Of a stretch of DNA of 23,306 nt, positions 23,036 to 23,306 are shown in pieces. Source of the DNA: Stenotrophomonas maltophilia (lineage in GTDB: Bacteria > Pseudomonadota > Gammaproteobacteria > Xanthomonadales > Xanthomonadaceae); NCBI GenBank assembly GCA_002364755.1, contig DEZI01000031.1:1-23306 (forward strand), in the 5' to 3' direction. Within the stretch, counting starts at the first letter, position 1, and every line of letters begins with the position of its first letter. The translations under genes were made by a program, and so were the position numbers. The notes below the pieces were generated by a model. That model had not been told where the DNA came from. It ran no database searches and worked only from the letters and a program-made list of their open reading frames with translations.

Positions 23036-23306
23036 GAGGATCCATTGCATGGGGGGAGTCCGCCGCGACTCGGCACGGCGCGCCGCCACTATGCGAATGG
23101 AAGATGAAATGTTCTTTACGAAGTGACGCGGGTGTTGCGGGCAGTGACGCGCGTCTCGTTCGTGGGGTCTTGTCGGCAGGGCTGCGCCCTGCACCCGCTC
23201 GATGCAACGTCAACGTCAACGGCGAGAGCGGCTATCCGTGGGATGGCGGGGTGGGTCCGGTTGCGGGGGACGCTGCAAGTACGTCCATGTAAGCTCGGTC
23301 GCCGCA
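23036..23306. other. Upstream region of the TonB-receptor gene
   Basis: I see no supported gene in these 271 bp. A 7-bp hairpin (GCAGGGC 23176-23182, GCCCTGC 23186-23192) is followed by a short tandem CAACGT/CAACGT run (about 23206-23222). The tail reads GACGCTGCAAGTACGTCCAT and continues to the window end. I recall similar text between Stenotrophomonas genes, so it may be one end of a longer intergenic repeat cut by the window edge. The promoter of the receptor gene should lie near 23060-23130 (AT-richer AAATGTTCTTTACG), but I could not place boxes. Confidence 0.3.

Noticed and set aside
23051..23194. Extended N-terminus of the TonB receptor (815 residues)
   Set aside because: It places about 50 polar residues before the signal peptide, which is incompatible with Sec export.
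1..23306. CRISPR array, rRNA or tRNA genes
   Set aside because: The only repeated units are GTAG-headed palindromes with irregular spacing and no spacer-repeat periodicity. No tRNA cloverleaf or rRNA text was seen.

Overview
The window reads as chromosomal DNA of a high-GC gammaproteobacterium of the Xanthomonadaceae, most likely Stenotrophomonas (S. maltophilia group). This rests on the xanthomonad-like gene set (two-domain malic enzyme, OprO/P-type porins, many two-component genes, a TonB-dependent receptor) and on many 22-24 bp GTAG-headed palindromes in the gaps. Those palindromes match the described SMAG (S. maltophilia GTAG) REP elements. The genus call is inference; the repeats and genes are seen directly.

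Layout. 1-2442: SMAG element, terminator and maeB (-). 2621-4014: terminator and dctA (-). 4346-8229: an OprO/P-family porin (+), divergent from dctA, then a hybrid sensor kinase (+) whose periplasmic part resembles DctB dicarboxylate sensors and whose cytoplasmic part resembles CrbS-type PAS/kinase/receiver cores. 8226-9610: SMAG copies, an ankyrin-repeat gene and a decayed gene. 9611-13130 (approximate edges): an accessory segment of visibly lower GC carrying four tightly spaced + strand genes. These are a small secreted Cys-rich protein, a lipoprotein, a GlcNAc-transferase of the Skp1/Gnt1 (GT60-like) type and a GalE-like epimerase. 13126-16940 (-): a NarL/LuxR response regulator, a periplasmic solute-binding protein, a TctE-like kinase and a TctD-like regulator. 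17315-20642 (+): a second OprO/P-like porin, a CitMHS citrate transporter and a PhaB-like reductase. 20747-23035 (-): a TonB-dependent receptor. SMAG clusters fill the gaps at 17044-17179 and 20648-20729.

How it fits together. The native theme is use of C4-dicarboxylates and tricarboxylates. DctA and a porin import dicarboxylate, MaeB turns malate into pyruvate, and the hybrid kinase with the NarL-type regulator at 13126-13782 probably senses the substrate. Next to it, a TctDE-like system with an orphan binding protein faces a porin/CitMHS/reductase operon and probably controls it. The accessory segment lies between the hybrid kinase and its likely partner regulator.

The best candidate for something undescribed is the four-gene segment at 9756-13090. 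A peptide-directed GlcNAc-transferase-type enzyme is translationally coupled to a UDP-sugar epimerase and preceded by a secreted Cys-rich small protein and a lipoprotein. Its function is unknown; the idea that it makes a glycosylated exported product is inference.
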